From the NCBI GenBank assembly GCA_036273455.1, contig DASUHP010000101.1:1-64000 (forward strand): a stretch of 64,000 nt of DNA. The letters run 5' to 3'. The position numbers and the translations under genes were made by a program. Under the pieces are notes generated by a model. That model searched no databases, was not told the origin of the DNA, and saw nothing but the letters and a program-made list of their open reading frames with translations. Position 1 is the stretch's first letter. Each line of letters opens with the position of its first letter. The stretch is from CAIYRG01 sp036273455. GTDB lineage: Bacteria > Pseudomonadota > Alphaproteobacteria > Micropepsales > Micropepsaceae. Below, piece by piece: positions 63,589 to 64,000 of the stretch.

Positions 63589-64000
63589 TCAAGCAGCCGA
63601 AAGCAAAGCGATCACATCATCCTCGCGGACGTCGCGGCTGACGAAGGCATCTCCGATGCCGCGAACGAGGATAAATGTCATCCGTCCGCCCTCGACCTTC
63701 TTGTCGTGCCGCATATGGGCCAGGATTTCACCGATCGAAACAGGCGGCCCGGGAATGTCCGACAACCTGACCGGAAGTCCCGACCCGGCAAAATGGCGCT
63801 CGACTCTGGTGACCGCGCCAGCGTCGACAAGCTTAAGCCGCGCCGACAGCTTGAAAGCAAGGACGCAACCAAGGGCAACGCCTTCTCCATGCGTCAGCCG
63901 CTCGGAGTAACCCGTCGCCGCCTCCAGCGCATGCCCGAACGTATGTCCGAGATTGAGTAGTGCGCGATCTCCCGTTTCACGTTCGTCGCGGGCAACGATC
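63589..64000 (-). CDS. aroB: 3-dehydroquinate synthase, 3' part only
   Basis: The C-terminal 137 residues of AroB, which forms dehydroquinate in the shikimate pathway. NLGHTFGHALEAATGYSERLTHGEGVALG carries the zinc-binding histidines, and the MRHDKKVEGGRMTFIL segment is the conserved substrate-binding loop. The frame continues past the right edge of the window, so the start is not seen. Ends 18 bp before the CorC-type gene. Confidence 0.93.
   Translation of the reverse strand, partial: IVARDERETGDRALLNLGHTFGHALEAATGYSERLTHGEGVALGCVLAFKLSARLKLVDAGAVTRVERHFAGSGLPVRLSDIPGPPVSIGEILAHMRHDKKVEGGRMTFILVRGIGDAFVSRDVREDDVIALLSAA

Overview
This window looks like a stable, gene-dense stretch of an alphaproteobacterial chromosome, roughly 60% GC by eye. 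The taxonomic signal is strong: a CcrM-type GANTC adenine methylase beside rnhB, a CarD regulator, a 7Fe ferredoxin beside an S4 protein and an SUV3-like helicase, the dnaJ-like/cobS/cobT block, a Usg-family protein, a NadQ/NrtR-type regulator of NAD synthesis, and glyQ-glyS-ppdK. I cannot name the order. I saw no rRNA, tRNA, CRISPR array, insertion sequence, integrase or phage gene, and nothing that looks like a recently acquired island.

Layout. 40-5464: histidine utilisation, with hutG divergent from hutI-hutU-hutH. 5670-10043: a respiratory sulfur/copper block, with a Sco1 chaperone converging on a five-gene minus-strand run (Tat-exported DsrE-like protein, dihaem cytochrome, SoxC molybdoprotein, SoxD-like cytochrome, PCuAC chaperone). 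10127-13436: a secreted Ysc84/SYLF protein with its terminator, a DUF1275 membrane protein and an M20 peptidase. 13440-16422: ccrM, rnhB and a PA0069-type radical SAM protein, with GANTC sites crowded between them. 16568-23708: a glycine-rich exported protein, MoaB, a lytic transglycosylase, a UDG-superfamily protein, ETF-ubiquinone oxidoreductase and a TPR lipoprotein. 23738-32570: ispE, a polyprenyl diphosphate synthase, a DUF2007 protein, a TrmN6-like methyltransferase, glyQS and ppdK.

32571-37791: a SleB-type wall hydrolase, then a leftward NAD block (HD hydrolase, tyrosine phosphatase, regulator, nadA, nadC). 37850-42328: a universal stress protein, queC-queE-queD-queF for queuosine precursor synthesis, tag and ygfZ. 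42439-47991: glycosyltransferases, an asparagine-synthetase-type amidotransferase, usg, a LysE exporter and a Nudix hydrolase. 48074-52455: an FKBP lipoprotein, a GlcD-like flavoprotein, threonylcarbamoyl-AMP synthase, DoxX and an SNase-like protein. 52503-58380: carD, fdxA, the S4 protein, the helicase, a DUF3108 protein and rpmB. 58381-64000: cobT, cobS, a J-domain protein, bolA, a CorC-type protein and the 3' part of aroB.

Most genes are housekeeping and tightly packed, with 1-57 nt overlaps. The points most worth a second look are small-scale: an S4-domain gene with no canonical start codon, in frame just after the helicase stop; GANTC clusters around rnhB-ccrM; two matched palindromes before nadA, one covering its ribosome-binding site; TGACG-N2-CCGT repeats before the SleB gene; a structured carD leader; and enzymes with substituted key residues (HutG, QueD, the UDG-superfamily protein).
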